From Peribacillus frigoritolerans (GTDB lineage Bacteria; Bacillota; Bacilli; Bacillales; DSM-1321), in assembly GCF_030676415.1 (NCBI RefSeq), contig NZ_JAUUTW010000001.1, positions 1 to 64,000 of the forward strand: DNA of 64,000 bases. Reading direction: 5' to 3'. Positions 24,397 to 33,932 of the stretch are shown one piece after another. The position numbers and the translations under genes were made by a program. The notes under the pieces were generated by a model that saw nothing but the letters and a program-made list of their open reading frames with translations, searched no databases and was not told where the DNA came from. Within the stretch, counting starts at the first letter, position 1. Each line of letters starts with the position of its first letter.

Positions 24397-24639
24397 ATGT
24401 TTTCAGCAATGGGACAGCAGGCTTTAACGGGAATTATTGCACACTTGTTTTTCATCGCAGTTACCTGGTGGGCTTTACAGGCATTACATTTTGATAAAAT
24501 GTTAAGATCCAATTCGGTCATCAAGGCCAGGGTTTTATATATTTTATTAACGGTTGCCATCGGTTCAGTTGTAAGTAATTTCTTCCTTGACTACCTGGGA
24601 TTTGCAAACCAACTCCCGTATATGTTTAGTAATGACTGA
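24397..24639 (+). CDS. ywzB: Small membrane protein, DUF1146 (YwzB)
   Basis: An 80-residue protein with two hydrophobic helices (about residues 8-28 and 47-66). It matches the DUF1146/YwzB family by size, topology and its place upstream of ywmB-murA, the same order as in B. subtilis. I chose ATG 24397 because AGGAGGT (24384-24390) directly touches an earlier ATG at 24391. Function unknown. Confidence 0.85.
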   Translation: MFSAMGQQALTGIIAHLFFIAVTWWALQALHFDKMLRSNSVIKARVLYILLTVAIGSVVSNFFLDYLGFANQLPYMFSND

Positions 24640-24797
24640 TAAGCTGTAAGACTTTTCTTATAGCAAAATATGATTCTACTCTTGTATTCGCTTTTGCTTC
24701 CTGCCAGTTTAAGGGGAAGGTGTCACCAATTGTCGGAAAACTCGAAGTATGATCTCTCTCCTTATGGAAAGAATGTGTAAAAGGGGAGGGATTTAAC

Positions 24798-25547
24798 ATG
24801 TATTTTTTAAATAAAAAAATGTTAACATACATAGTATTTCTTGGTTTGATGGTGATTTTAATTGGGAATAGTACGATTGTGGCAGAAAGTAAACCAGATA
24901 TAGTTAAATTGGTGGGACTGTTACAAGATGATAAAGATTTAGACATAGGGGATTGGTCTGTACTCACTAGAGAAATAAATAAAGAGATTACAACTAAACA
25001 AGAGTTTGAAAGCGAAGTTACAGCTTTAAAACGAAAATACCCTCAATTTCAATGGCACCGGAAAGATGATGCTTCCGGCTGGAAGGCTGAGGCGTTAACT
25101 TACAATGTCGATTCAGGTCTGACCGAGTCTATCAAAATAATGACAACGGAAGAGAAATTTGATAAAGTTACCTATGTCATTTACGAAGTGAAGGGGGAAA
25201 AGTGGAAGAAAGCCAATGCGGCATTTTTTACTGCTACGTTCCAAAACAGGGTGAATGACCTATTTATAGGGACTCCTTCAATTTTTTCTTGTATTAAAGG
25301 GTCTATCAATGATAATATGGATTCGGTTTTAAACTCTAAAACTGAAGACCTGTTAGATATGTTCCAAGCAAGGGAAATTGAGAGTGTGCATGAAACAAAC
25401 TTTACATCTATATCTGCACATTCAACATTGTTTAAACAACCTTTGACAAAAGAAAAATTAAATTTGCAGTTTGGGCTACGGACAGAAGGATTGGGTGACC
25501 GAACGAACTTTGTAGTTGGCACACCAATCATAACGTTTGAATATTAA
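24798..25547 (+). CDS. ywmB: YwmB family exported protein (TATA-box-binding-like fold)
   Basis: A 249-residue protein with an N-terminal hydrophobic segment (about residues 8-28) that is probably a signal peptide or anchor. The rest is soluble. It corresponds to the YwmB family (DUF1779), named after a TBP-like fold; its function is unknown. Its position just before murA is conserved in Bacillus. It contains a single Cys in FSCIKGS. AAGGGGAGGG precedes the ATG. Confidence 0.85.
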   Translation: MYFLNKKMLTYIVFLGLMVILIGNSTIVAESKPDIVKLVGLLQDDKDLDIGDWSVLTREINKEITTKQEFESEVTALKRKYPQFQWHRKDDASGWKAEALTYNVDSGLTESIKIMTTEEKFDKVTYVIYEVKGEKWKKANAAFFTATFQNRVNDLFIGTPSIFSCIKGSINDNMDSVLNSKTEDLLDMFQAREIESVHETNFTSISAHSTLFKQPLTKEKLNLQFGLRTEGLGDRTNFVVGTPIITFEY

Positions 25548-25579
25548 TATAGAGAAAATGGACGCGGAGGGGAATACTT

Positions 25580-26881
25580 TTGGAAAAAATCATCGTCCGC
25601 GGCGGAAAAAGGCTTAGCGGGACAGTTAAAGTAGAAGGTGCTAAAAACGCCGTTTTGCCAGTTATCGCTGCAACATTATTAGCAAGTGATGGGAAAAGTA
25701 TCATTAAAGATGTTCCTACGCTCTCCGATGTATATACAATCAATGAAGTATTGCGCAACTTAAATGCAGATGTTGCCTTTCATGACAATCAAGTAACTGT
25801 AGATGCATCAAGAGAGTTATTAGAAGAAGCACCATTTGAATATGTACGTAAAATGAGAGCTTCCGTTTTAGTGATGGGCTCATTATTAGCAAGGAATGGC
25901 CGGGCCCGCGTTGCTCTTCCTGGTGGCTGTGCCATCGGATCACGTCCTATCGACCAGCATTTAAAGGGCTTTGAAGCGATGGGAGCAAAAGTGAAGGTCG
26001 GCAATGGTTTCATTGATGCCGAGGTAGAAGGCAGACTTAAGGGTGCAAGAGTGTATCTTGACTTCCCGAGTGTGGGTGCCACTGAAAACATCATGATGGC
26101 AGCAACACTTGCTGAAGGTATAACTATTCTTGAAAATGTGGCCAAAGAGCCTGAAATTGTAGATCTTGCGAATCTCCTTAATAAAATGGGTGCCAAAGTC
26201 AGAGGTGCCGGTACTGGTACGATGAGAATCGAAGGTGTCGATAAATTATATGGCACTGAACATACGATTATACCTGACCGTATCGAAGCTGGTACATTCA
26301 TGACTGCGGCCGCTCTTACTGGCGGCAATGTTCTTGTTCAAGGAGCTGTACCTGAACACCTTACTTCCCTTATTGCTAAAATGGAGGAAATGGGCGTTAA
26401 AATTCTTGAAGAAGAAGATGGATTACGCGTTATCGGTCCAAAAACCTTGAAGGCCATTGATATCAAAACAATGCCGCATCCTGGTTTCCCGACTGATATG
26501 CAATCACAAATGATGGCATTATTATTGCGTGCTGAAGGAACAAGTATGATTACGGAGACCGTTTTCGAAAACCGTTTTATGCATGTTGAGGAATTCCGTC
26601 GCATGAATGCCAATATTAAAATAGAAGGTCGTTCCGTTATCGTTAATGGACCAACTAACATTCAAGGTGCTGAAGTAGCTGCAACAGATTTACGTGCCGC
26701 GGCAGCGCTCATCCTGACTGGATTGGTTGCAGATGGCATTACTCGTGTTACAGAATTGAAGCATCTTGACAGAGGGTACGTGAATTTCCATGGTAAATTG
26801 GCATCTCTAGGTGCTGATGTGGAACGTATTAACGAAGATGTACCTGCTGAAACTAAAAAAATTGCAGATTTAAACGCATAA
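25580..26881 (+). CDS. murA: UDP-N-acetylglucosamine 1-carboxyvinyltransferase
   Basis: A 433-residue cytosolic enzyme for the first committed step of peptidoglycan synthesis, adding enolpyruvate from PEP to UDP-GlcNAc. The active-site cysteine is Cys117 in [10 protein letters not shown], so the enzyme should be fosfomycin-sensitive. The N-terminal [15 protein letters not shown] and C-terminal [13 protein letters not shown] motifs are typical. Translation starts at TTG 25580 after GGAGGGGA. By synteny (ywmB before, spoIID after) this is the essential MurAA paralogue. Confidence 0.97.
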   Translation: MEKIIVRGGKRLSGTVKVEGAKNAVLPVIAATLLASDGKSIIKDVPTLSDVYTINEVLRNLNADVAFHDNQVTVDASRELLEEAPFEYVRKMRASVLVMGSLLARNGRARVALPGGCAIGSRPIDQHLKGFEAMGAKVKVGNGFIDAEVEGRLKGARVYLDFPSVGATENIMMAATLAEGITILENVAKEPEIVDLANLLNKMGAKVRGAGTGTMRIEGVDKLYGTEHTIIPDRIEAGTFMTAAALTGGNVLVQGAVPEHLTSLIAKMEEMGVKILEEEDGLRVIGPKTLKAIDIKTMPHPGFPTDMQSQMMALLLRAEGTSMITETVFENRFMHVEEFRRMNANIKIEGRSVIVNGPTNIQGAEVAATDLRAAAALILTGLVADGITRVTELKHLDRGYVNFHGKLASLGADVERINEDVPAETKKIADLNA

Positions 26882-26891
26882 GTTAGCTTAT

Positions 26892-26936
26892 AAAACCATT
26901 CACGTTCGAGTCATTGAACCGTGAATGGTTTTTTTG
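26892..26936 (+). terminator. Terminator after murA
   Basis: 13-bp perfect stem AAAACCATTCACG/CGTGAATGGTTTT followed by a T run. Confidence 0.93.
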
Positions 26937-26985
26937 TCTTGTTCCGGGTTCATCTCCTACAGTTAAATAGTTGTCGTTTTTCTAT

Positions 26986-27014
26986 TCATAAAAGCTTGTC
27001 CTTCGACATACATT
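26986..27014 (+). promoter_or_regulatory. SigE promoter of spoIID
   Basis: CATACATT at 27007-27014 is a perfect match to the SigE -10 consensus CATACAnT. TCATAAA at 26986-26992 is a plausible SigE -35, with a 14-base spacer. spoIID is a known SigE-dependent mother-cell gene, and the element lies about 70 bases upstream of its start. Confidence 0.75.
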
Positions 27015-27082
27015 TGTTATGTAAAGATACCTGCTGATACGATTATACGGCAGAGAAAACAAGTGTAGGGAGGCTCAGGAAT

Positions 27083-28120
27083 TTGAAAGCATTCAAACCG
27101 ATGATCGTACTATTCATAGCAGTAGCATTCGTAATTATCATGATTCCAGCAGTGCTTGTGCTTCCATTTTCAAATGATAAGACAAGTGGGCAGTTAACCG
27201 AACAATTAGAAAAGAAAGTGAAGAATGAGGGTAAAGAGGTAGCTGCAAATGAAATGAGTTCCGTAGAAGTTGCCGTTTACCGCACATCTGCAAAAAAGAT
27301 TGAAAAACTGCCGATTGAATCGTACTTGATTGGTGTGGTTGCAGCTGAAATGCCAGCTGACTTTGAAGAAGAAGCGCTGAAGGCACAAGCATTGACAGCG
27401 AGGACCTATATTGTCAATCAGCTCATAAGCGAAAGTCGATTAGGCTTGCCGGATGGTGCCGATGTAAGCGATACGGTCATGCACCAAGTTTATAAGAATA
27501 ATGATGAGCTGAAAAAACAGTGGGGCTCTGATTATAAATCGAAGATGCAAAAAATCAACAAGGCTATAAAGGAAACGGCGGGTCAAATCTTAACCTATGA
27601 AGGAAAACCGATTACTGCCACTTTTTTTTCGACCAGCAATGGCTATACGGAGAATTCCGAGGACTATTGGCAAGCTGATTTCCCCTATTTAAAAAGTGTA
27701 TCCAGTCCGTGGGATAAAGAAGAATCACCAAAATTTTATAATAAAGTTGTAGTAGATACTGCAGATTTTGAAAAAAAACTGGGAGTAAGTCTTTCTTCGG
27801 GAACATCAATAGGGACTGTCATTGAAAGAACATCGGGTAATCGCGTAGGTGTAGTGGAAATCGGAGGAAAGAAAATGACAGGAAAACAGATTCGTGAGAA
27901 GCTCGGGCTGACATCATCCGATTTTGACTGGGAGCGTCAAGGCAACCAGATTGTCATCACGACAAAAGGGTCTGGACACGGAGTTGGAATGAGCCAATAC
28001 GGTGCAAATGGCATGGCCAGGGAAGGGAAAACCTATGAAGACATCGTGAAATATTATTATAAAGGCGTCAAAGTTCAGTCTTCAAGTAAGTGGCTGAATA
28101 CGATGACGGCAAAAAAATGA
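27083..28120 (+). CDS. spoIID: Stage II sporulation protein D
   Basis: A 345-residue mother-cell membrane protein, a lytic transglycosylase that with SpoIIM and SpoIIP drives engulfment. One N-terminal membrane helix (about residues 7-27) is followed by the SpoIID/LytB domain with AEMPADFEEEALKAQALTARTY (catalytic Glu region) and GSGHGVGMSQYGANGMA at the C-terminus. TTG start after GGGAGG. The upstream SigE promoter fits its role. Confidence 0.96.
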   Translation: MKAFKPMIVLFIAVAFVIIMIPAVLVLPFSNDKTSGQLTEQLEKKVKNEGKEVAANEMSSVEVAVYRTSAKKIEKLPIESYLIGVVAAEMPADFEEEALKAQALTARTYIVNQLISESRLGLPDGADVSDTVMHQVYKNNDELKKQWGSDYKSKMQKINKAIKETAGQILTYEGKPITATFFSTSNGYTENSEDYWQADFPYLKSVSSPWDKEESPKFYNKVVVDTADFEKKLGVSLSSGTSIGTVIERTSGNRVGVVEIGGKKMTGKQIREKLGLTSSDFDWERQGNQIVITTKGSGHGVGMSQYGANGMAREGKTYEDIVKYYYKGVKVQSSSKWLNTMTAKK

Positions 28121-28150
28121 GAGATGGGGATTCCCATCTCTCATTTTTTT
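28111..28150. terminator. Bidirectional terminator between spoIID and the VanZ-like gene
   Basis: An 18-bp stem (A-run, ATGAGAGATGGG with its complement, T-run) around a GATT loop. It includes the spoIID stop codon and the end of the convergent VanZ-like gene. A and T runs flank both sides, so it can work in both directions. Confidence 0.92.
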
Positions 28151-28566
28151 TCGTTTAATTTTTCTATAATCGTCAAAAAGCCCCGTTCACGCTTGAAATA
28201 ATGATATTGAACATGAAAATAGACTGCAGCTACCCCAATGATATCTTTAATGACATCTATTAAGGTAGAGGAGCGGTATGGGATGAAAGATTGGTGGTAT
28301 TCATCAATAACTCCGTAAAGGCAAGCTACAAGGGCCGCCAACAGGCTTAAACCAGGTTGCAGTTTTTGATTAGCAGCAAGTGCCGAAACTAATAATATAT
28401 ACAAAAGGGCAAATTCGACGAGATGAAGTGCCTCTTTGATAAATCGGTCAATTGAAGATGAGGGAAGATCAAGAATCATATCATCAGGGTTACTCGACAT
28501 TATCCAAATGGCAATCATATATAGAAAAGGCAATAACGTTAACACAAGTTTAAAAGCTTTTTTCAT
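28141..28566 (-). CDS. VanZ-like family membrane protein
   Basis: A 141-residue protein with about four membrane helices and the VanZ-family pattern DEYHQSFIPYRSSTLIDVIKDIIG. VanZ gives low-level teicoplanin resistance in enterococci; chromosomal homologues in Bacillus, such as ywnJ beside spoIIQ, have no defined role. It is convergent with spoIID and divergent from spoIIQ. No resistance function should be assumed. Confidence 0.87.
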   Translation of the reverse strand: MKKAFKLVLTLLPFLYMIAIWIMSSNPDDMILDLPSSSIDRFIKEALHLVEFALLYILLVSALAANQKLQPGLSLLAALVACLYGVIDEYHQSFIPYRSSTLIDVIKDIIGVAAVYFHVQYHYFKRERGFLTIIEKLNEKK

Positions 28567-28718
28567 GATTTAAACATCCTTCAACAGTAAGATACCAAAC
28601 ATTTTACCATTCTACGAATAAAATCGGTTTCATTTCCACAAAATAAATCTAAAATTTTTTTTTCCTGAATGTATATAATCTTAACAAAATGTTCAGAATG
28701 ATTGCTGAGGTGATTAAT

Positions 28719-29735
28719 ATGAGAGAGGAAGAAAAGAAACCAACTTCCACAATCCGACGTATACTAAAACAACGTTGGGCATTATCAGCAATCTATATCG
28801 CAAGTGCAGCCATAATCTTAGCCGCGGCCTTCTTATTACAAAATAGTTTTGATGATTCAGCTAAAGATGGCAAAGAGGAATCGGCTGAAACAGGAAAAAA
28901 CTATGATCAGCCTTCTGTAGAGGTTAATAGCAATCTTGAGACAATCAAGATGCCTGTAGCCGATGCAGACAAATCGGTTATCAAGAAACAGTTTTATGAT
29001 GTGAATGCGGATGAAAAGGCACAAGAAGAAGCATTGGTTTTCTACAACAATAGATATGAGCAAAACAAAGGTATAGACATTGCAATGGAAGATGGAAAGT
29101 CTTTCGATGTAAAAGCTTCCTTAAGTGGAAATGTAACGAAAGTTCAAGACGATGCGTTACTTGGAAATTTAGTTGAAGTAGAGCATGAAGATGGCGTCGT
29201 TACTCGTTATCAATCTGTTAAAGACATTAAGGTTGCAGTCGGTGACAAAGTGAAACAAGGACAAGCAATTGCTACAGCTGGAAAAAGCCAAATCAATGAA
29301 GAGGCTGGCGTACATGTACACTTCGAAATCAGAAAAGATAACATTGCGTTAAACCCACTTGATTTCGTTGATAAACAAGCTTCTGCGATTCAATCGGCAA
29401 CTGATGCCGAAGGAAGTGAACTTGAAGATTCAGCTAATAAAGAAGAAACACCTGCAGTCGAAGGGTCTGAAGCTGATAAAGGAGAAACACCTGCAGTCGA
29501 AGGGTCTGAAGCTGATAAAGAAGAAACACCTGCAGTTGAAGGATCTGAAGCTGATAAAGAAGAAACGCCTGCAGTCGAAGAATCTGAAACTGGCACGGAA
29601 GAAGCACCTGCAGTTGACGAAACTGACGAGAGCACTGATTTAGAGAGTGGCACTGATGAGGAAGGCTCTGTCCCTGGTGAAGATACAACTGAAGAAAGCG
29701 ATTCCTTAAAAGATTCGTTAAATCAATCTAATTAA
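28719..29735 (+). CDS. spoIIQ: Stage II sporulation protein Q
   Basis: A 338-residue forespore membrane protein that binds mother-cell SpoIIIAH across the septum and forms the engulfment ratchet/feeding channel. A basic cytosolic tail precedes one membrane helix (about residues 21-41). A degenerate M23/LytM domain follows (about 110-225); the HVHFE motif is kept but the first zinc-site histidine seems to be missing, as in known non-catalytic SpoIIQ. I chose ATG 28719 because GAGGTGAT lies 5 bases upstream. The last 100 residues are an acidic tail with repeats, longer than in B. subtilis. Confidence 0.92.
   Translation: MREEEKKPTSTIRRILKQRWALSAIYIASAAIILAAAFLLQNSFDDSAKDGKEESAETGKNYDQPSVEVNSNLETIKMPVADADKSVIKKQFYDVNADEKAQEEALVFYNNRYEQNKGIDIAMEDGKSFDVKASLSGNVTKVQDDALLGNLVEVEHEDGVVTRYQSVKDIKVAVGDKVKQGQAIATAGKSQINEEAGVHVHFEIRKDNIALNPLDFVDKQASAIQSATDAEGSELEDSANKEETPAVEGSEADKGETPAVEGSEADKEETPAVEGSEADKEETPAVEESETGTEEAPAVDETDESTDLESGTDEEGSVPGEDTTEESDSLKDSLNQSN
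29445..29623 (+). repeat. 39-bp repeats encoding the acidic tail of SpoIIQ
   Basis: About four to five units of a 13-residue motif, EETPAVEGSEADK, with decay toward the end (EETPAVEESETGT, EEAPAVDETDEST). Units at the DNA level differ by a few bases. The tail is highly acidic and likely disordered, on the C-terminal (intermembrane) side of SpoIIQ. Confidence 0.93.
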
Positions 29736-29805
29736 GATTAAGATTTTTAATAAAATCAAAACAAAAACCTAGATCGTTACGAATGACAACAACTGAAAAT
29801 TTGGT

Positions 29806-29844
29806 AAAAGGAAGCCGTTCACTTTGAACGGCTTCCTTTTTTTC
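29806..29844 (+). terminator. Terminator after spoIIQ
   Basis: 15-bp stem AAAAGGAAGCCGTTC with its complement, a short loop and a long T run. Confidence 0.93.
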
Positions 29845-30170
29845 TTTCGAGGAAATATTGGCCAATATGCTGAAACCTTTGAATTTCTGACAAATTTCTC
29901 GGGAAATAATTTGCGCTTTATGAAAATAAATAGATGAAAATCAGAAATAAATCCAAACCTCCTGTCCCATTAGGCATATATTCTTAACCAAGCTAATAAG
30001 ATGTTATAAACCATGCAAAGAGAGTGTTTGAGGTGAGGAATCGTTTATTACAAATTATCTAATAGGTGAATAATTCTATCTTTCATTGTTTATAGGGCAG
30101 CGGTATTCGATTCGAAAAATACGAATCTCATTTCACACTTCTCACATCCAATTTGGGGAGGTCGAGTGGT
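29845..30170. other. spoIIID upstream region, no gene seen
   Basis: About 325 A/T-rich bases between the spoIIQ terminator and spoIIID. I see no coding sequence. A CATATATT near 29975 resembles a SigE -10, but I find no matching -35 at the right distance, so I do not call a promoter. Confidence 0.4.
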
Positions 30171-30443
30171 GTGCACGATTACATCAAAGAAAGAACTATC
30201 AAGATAGGAAAGTATATCGTGGAAACTAGAAAAACAGTCCGCGTCATTGCAAAAGAGTTCGGAGTCTCTAAAAGCACGGTGCATAAAGACTTAACTGAGA
30301 GGCTGCCAGAAATTAATCCTGATTTGGCTAACGAAGTGAAGGATATATTGGATTATCATAAATCCATTCGTCACCTTAGAGGTGGAGAAGCGACAAAATT
30401 AAAATATAAACGTTCTGAAAGAGAAGAAGAAATCGTTAAATGA
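30171..30443 (+). CDS. spoIIID: Sporulation transcriptional regulator SpoIIID
   Basis: A 90-residue helix-turn-helix DNA-binding protein that activates and represses many SigE-dependent mother-cell genes. The sequence is nearly identical to the Bacillus protein through VRVIAKEFGVSKSTVHKDLTERLP (HTH, about residues 25-47), with a basic C-terminus that also binds DNA. I chose GTG 30171, since GGGGAGGT lies 8 bases upstream and homologues begin with HDYIKERTIKIG. The C-terminal end (after KLKYKRSE) is shorter and different from B. subtilis. Confidence 0.96.
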   Translation: MHDYIKERTIKIGKYIVETRKTVRVIAKEFGVSKSTVHKDLTERLPEINPDLANEVKDILDYHKSIRHLRGGEATKLKYKRSEREEEIVK

Positions 30444-30458
30444 TACTTTTTAATCATT

Positions 30459-30567
30459 CCGGCAATTGGAAGTAAATCGGGCAATCGGGGAATGAATAAG
30501 GGGACATGAAAGTGAGTGTCAGCTTTATTCTTAACCTTGATTGCGGTTCCATGCCGGGATTTTTTTA
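30459..30567 (+). terminator. Long branched hairpin ending in a T run after spoIIID
   Basis: Nested complementary segments: CCGGCA (30459-30464) with TGCCGG (30552-30557), GGAA (30468-30471) with TTCC (30547-30550), GCAATC (30481-30486) with GATTGC (30539-30544), and GAATAAG (30494-30500) with TTTATTC (30524-30530). T7 follows. This is much longer than an ordinary terminator and could be a structured RNA. I give termination as the minimal role. Confidence 0.6.
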
Positions 30568-30753
30568 TGGGGAAATACGGAAATGTAGTACTATAGGCAT
30601 CGATTTTTTTTACATTTTGTCAAAATAGGAAATAATAGTCTATATTAGTGTTTATTTATAATTCATACTTACTTGTGTCAATGCAATATGGTAAAATAAA
30701 CAATTAGGACAGAAGTAGGTTATATGTGAGGATATTCAAGGAGGATTTAAGAA

Positions 30754-31755
30754 ATGTTTGCTAGAGATATTGGGATAGATCTTGGAACAGCCAATGTTCT
30801 TATACATGTCAAAGGTAAAGGAATTGTGTTAAATGAGCCTTCGGTAGTTGCGATTGATAAGAATACGAACCGTGTTCTTGCCGTCGGGGAAGAAGCTCGT
30901 AAAATGGTAGGCCGTACTCCAGGAAACATCATCGCAATCCGTCCTTTAAAAGACGGTGTCATTGCGGATTTTGATGTTACAGAATCGATGCTTAAGCATT
31001 TTATCAATACATTGAATGTGAAAGGCTTCCTTTCAAAGCCTAGAATTTTAATCTGCTGCCCGACCAACATAACAAGTGTCGAACAAAAGGCGATTAAAGA
31101 AGCTGCTGAAAAAAGCGGCGGGAAGAAAGTATTCCTTGAAGAAGAACCAAAAGTGGCTGCAATCGGTGCCGGTATGGATATTTTTCAACCAAGCGGCAAT
31201 ATGGTCGTAGACATTGGCGGGGGTACAACGGATATTGCCGTTCTTTCAATGGGGGATATCGTTACATCTTCTTCTATTAAAATGGCCGGTGACAAATTCG
31301 ATAATGAGATTTTACATTATGTCAAGCGGAAGTATAAGCTCCTGATTGGTGAACGGACAGCGGAAAACATTAAAATCCAGGTTGCAACCGTCTTCCCTGG
31401 ATCTCGTAATGAAGTCATCGATATCCGTGGGCGCGATATGGTATCGGGATTGCCTAGAACCATTTCGGTCAATTCGAAAGAAATTGAGGAAGCTCTTCGC
31501 GAGCAGGTTTCCATCATTGTACAAGCTGCAAAAAGCGTACTTGAGCGGACGCCGCCAGAACTTTCTGCTGATATCATCGACCGCGGCGTCATTTTAACTG
31601 GTGGGGGAGCATTGCTTCACGGGATTGATTTACTCCTTGCTGAAGAACTTAAGGTCCCAGTACTCGTTGCCGAGCAGCCAATGGATTGTGTAGCAATCGG
31701 AACCGGTATCATGCTTGATAATATGGATAAATTGCCACGGCACAAATTCAACTAA
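30754..31755 (+). CDS. mbl: MreB-like cell-shape protein Mbl
   Basis: A 333-residue bacterial actin that polymerises under the membrane and guides lateral cell-wall synthesis. The actin-type nucleotide motifs are visible: phosphate 1 DIGIDLGTANVLI, connect/phosphate 2 VVDIGGGTTDIAVLS and adenosine GVILTGGGALLHGID. Its place after spoIIID and length fit Mbl instead of MreB or MreBH. GGAGGATT precedes the ATG. Confidence 0.95.
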   Translation: MFARDIGIDLGTANVLIHVKGKGIVLNEPSVVAIDKNTNRVLAVGEEARKMVGRTPGNIIAIRPLKDGVIADFDVTESMLKHFINTLNVKGFLSKPRILICCPTNITSVEQKAIKEAAEKSGGKKVFLEEEPKVAAIGAGMDIFQPSGNMVVDIGGGTTDIAVLSMGDIVTSSSIKMAGDKFDNEILHYVKRKYKLLIGERTAENIKIQVATVFPGSRNEVIDIRGRDMVSGLPRTISVNSKEIEEALREQVSIIVQAAKSVLERTPPELSADIIDRGVILTGGGALLHGIDLLLAEELKVPVLVAEQPMDCVAIGTGIMLDNMDKLPRHKFN

Positions 31756-31953
31756 AAAGCGGATGGAAATCCGCATCATAAGATAGGGGTCTAAGGTTCA
31801 GACAAACGTGAGGCATAGTGAAAGTGCGTGCAGTTCTATTACTGATGAGCAATAGGCCCTCTTCTTTTAGTCGAGAATTTAACACCATTCCTTTAAATCT
31901 GACCTAGCCTACGATATAGACAAATTCTTCTGCCTAATGCTTTTCCTTTTCCT

Positions 31954-31980
31954 TAAGATACTTATGTTCATGACCGATAA
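31954..31980 (+). promoter_or_regulatory. SigD-type flagellar promoter of flhOP
   Basis: TAAG (31954-31957), 15-base spacer, and ACCGATAA (31973-31980), against the SigD consensus TAAA-N15-GCCGATAA: one mismatch in each element and exact spacing. It lies about 50 bases upstream of flhO. This predicts coexpression with late flagellar and motility genes. Confidence 0.78.
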
Positions 31981-32032
31981 GATAGATATGAGATTGAACG
32001 GGATAAGTTATGTAGATTGAGGAGTGAAGAAA

Positions 32033-32872
32033 ATGTTAAGAGGTTTTTATACGGCTGCTTCCGGGATGCTTACACAGCAAAGGCGCACAGAATTGCTCAC
32101 AAACAATATGTCCAATGCGAATACAACAGGGTATAAAGCGGATCAAATGAGTGTAAGGTCTTTTCCGGAAATGCTCATAAGCAACATGGGTGGTAAAACG
32201 GTTCCTACGGAGAACAAATTGCACATGCCTGGATTATCCCAGGTTGGGGGGCTCAGTACGGGTGTTTACGTACAGGAGGCGAATTCTTTATTTACCCAGG
32301 GTACATTGGAGGAAACACAGCTTAATACGGATATTTCCTTGGTTGATGAAAACCTTCCGATCAATGAAGGAACGGGTCGGCCAGGGTCGGTGTTTTTTAC
32401 TGTCCATGATGGTGATGGAGCTATCCGTTATACGCGTAACGGCAGTTTCACCCTGGATGGGCAAGGTTATCTGACTACACCTTCCGGTCATTATGTATTG
32501 AACGAAAATAATGAAAAGATCCAGCTTGATAGCGATCAGTTCACAGTAGCGGAAAAAGGTGTTATTTTAGAAGGAAATGTTCAAACCGCACGTATGGGCA
32601 TCGGTTATTCGGATGATCCGTCATTACAGCTCATCAAGGATGGGGAAGGCCTATACAAGGCTGTGAATGATGGGGATTTACCTAGCGCATACGCGGCTGC
32701 AGATGTCGGTTTTTCTACTAAGCAAGGCTTTCTTGAAGGCTCTAATGTTGACCAATCGAGAACGATGACAGAAATGATGTCGGCATACCGCTCTTTTGAA
32801 GCGAGTCAGAAGGTTCTTCAAGCCTATGATAAAAGTTTGGATAAAGCGGTCAATGAAGTTGGCAGGCTTTAA
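32033..32872 (+). CDS. flhO: Flagellar rod/hook-basal body protein FlhO
   Basis: A 279-residue FlgG-family rod protein. The N-terminal motif LLTNNMSNANTTGYKAD and the C-terminal motif MTEMMSAYRSFEASQKVLQAYDKSLDKA are the paired coiled-coil ends shared by axial flagellar proteins exported by the type III apparatus. ATG 32033 is chosen after GAGGAGTG; an in-frame GTG at 32024 lies in that site. With flhP it forms a two-gene unit behind a SigD promoter. Confidence 0.93.
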   Translation: MLRGFYTAASGMLTQQRRTELLTNNMSNANTTGYKADQMSVRSFPEMLISNMGGKTVPTENKLHMPGLSQVGGLSTGVYVQEANSLFTQGTLEETQLNTDISLVDENLPINEGTGRPGSVFFTVHDGDGAIRYTRNGSFTLDGQGYLTTPSGHYVLNENNEKIQLDSDQFTVAEKGVILEGNVQTARMGIGYSDDPSLQLIKDGEGLYKAVNDGDLPSAYAAADVGFSTKQGFLEGSNVDQSRTMTEMMSAYRSFEASQKVLQAYDKSLDKAVNEVGRL

Positions 32873-32921
32873 TTGAACAGTAGGTGAAATTCGGAAATTT
32901 GAACATGTAAGGGGAAAAACC

Positions 32922-33764
32922 ATGAATCGGACGATGATGACGGCGACGAATACGCTGAACCAACTTCAAAGTAAAATCGATCTAATAAGTAATAATATCG
33001 CGAATGCGGACACGACTGCCTACAAAAAGACCCAAACGAGTTTCAATGACTTATTGACACAGAGTTTCAATAATCAACCGAGTGAGACCAGGGAAAGAGG
33101 AAGATTGACCACACCTGGCATCCGGCAAGGAACAGGTGCTATGATAAGCCAATCTCAATTGGTGCTTTCACAGGGAGCGTTAAAGACTACGGACCGCAAC
33201 CTTGATGCTGCATTCACCCGGGACGACCTATTCTTCACTGTAAGCGTTCAGGACGATAATGGGGTCAATACAAGGCTTACAAGGGATGGGGCCTTTTATT
33301 TATCTCCTAATGCTAACGACCAAATGATGCTCGTTACCTCTGCTGGACATAAAGTCCTTGATGAAAATGGTGAACCGATCCTCATAGAGGGAAATATTAA
33401 AGACATTAAGATTTTGGAAAATGGCTTATTGATAGTGGATACAGAAGATTATGGCGAAAAGAGTTTTGGGCTCGGAATTGTCTCGGTCAAGAAACCACAA
33501 TTTCTTGACCGGCTAGGCGGAAATTTACTTGGCCTGCGCAAAAACTTCAATGCCTTGGGTGTTGCTGAAGACGATATCATGACTGCATTAACAGAGGATT
33601 CCCGCAACCAGGCAGCAGTCCGTCAAGGCACTCTGGAGTCCTCAAATGTCGAACTTTCCAAAGAAATGACGGATCTAATCAATGTTCAGCGGTCTTACCA
33701 ATTTCAATCCCGGGCGGTAACGATGGCTGATCAAATGAGCGGATTAGTCAATGGAATCCGTTAA
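32922..33764 (+). CDS. flhP: Flagellar rod/hook-basal body protein FlhP
   Basis: A 280-residue paralogue of FlhO with the same axial protein ends: LISNNIANADTTAYKKTQ near the N-terminus and ELSKEMTDLINVQRSYQFQSRAVTMADQM at the C-terminus. In B. subtilis FlhO and FlhP build the distal rod. It starts 49 bases after flhO and is likely cotranscribed. Confidence 0.93.
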   Translation: MNRTMMTATNTLNQLQSKIDLISNNIANADTTAYKKTQTSFNDLLTQSFNNQPSETRERGRLTTPGIRQGTGAMISQSQLVLSQGALKTTDRNLDAAFTRDDLFFTVSVQDDNGVNTRLTRDGAFYLSPNANDQMMLVTSAGHKVLDENGEPILIEGNIKDIKILENGLLIVDTEDYGEKSFGLGIVSVKKPQFLDRLGGNLLGLRKNFNALGVAEDDIMTALTEDSRNQAAVRQGTLESSNVELSKEMTDLINVQRSYQFQSRAVTMADQMSGLVNGIR

Positions 33765-33932
33765 GGTATCTGGTAAATAAAATGTCTCCCTGCGGAATTA
33801 GAGCAAATCGGTTATAATGAATTCATAACAAAGAGAATCATTCGTGCCGATCATTTTGCATAGCTGCTGAATTTCTGGTGTATAGGGAAAATCAGTCGGC
33901 GAGTTTTCTTAAAAGGAGCTTTCACATTCTAT

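Noticed and set aside
28141..28566. Glycopeptide resistance gene vanZ
   Set aside because: Only a distant VanZ-family member in a conserved Bacillus location; no other van genes are present.
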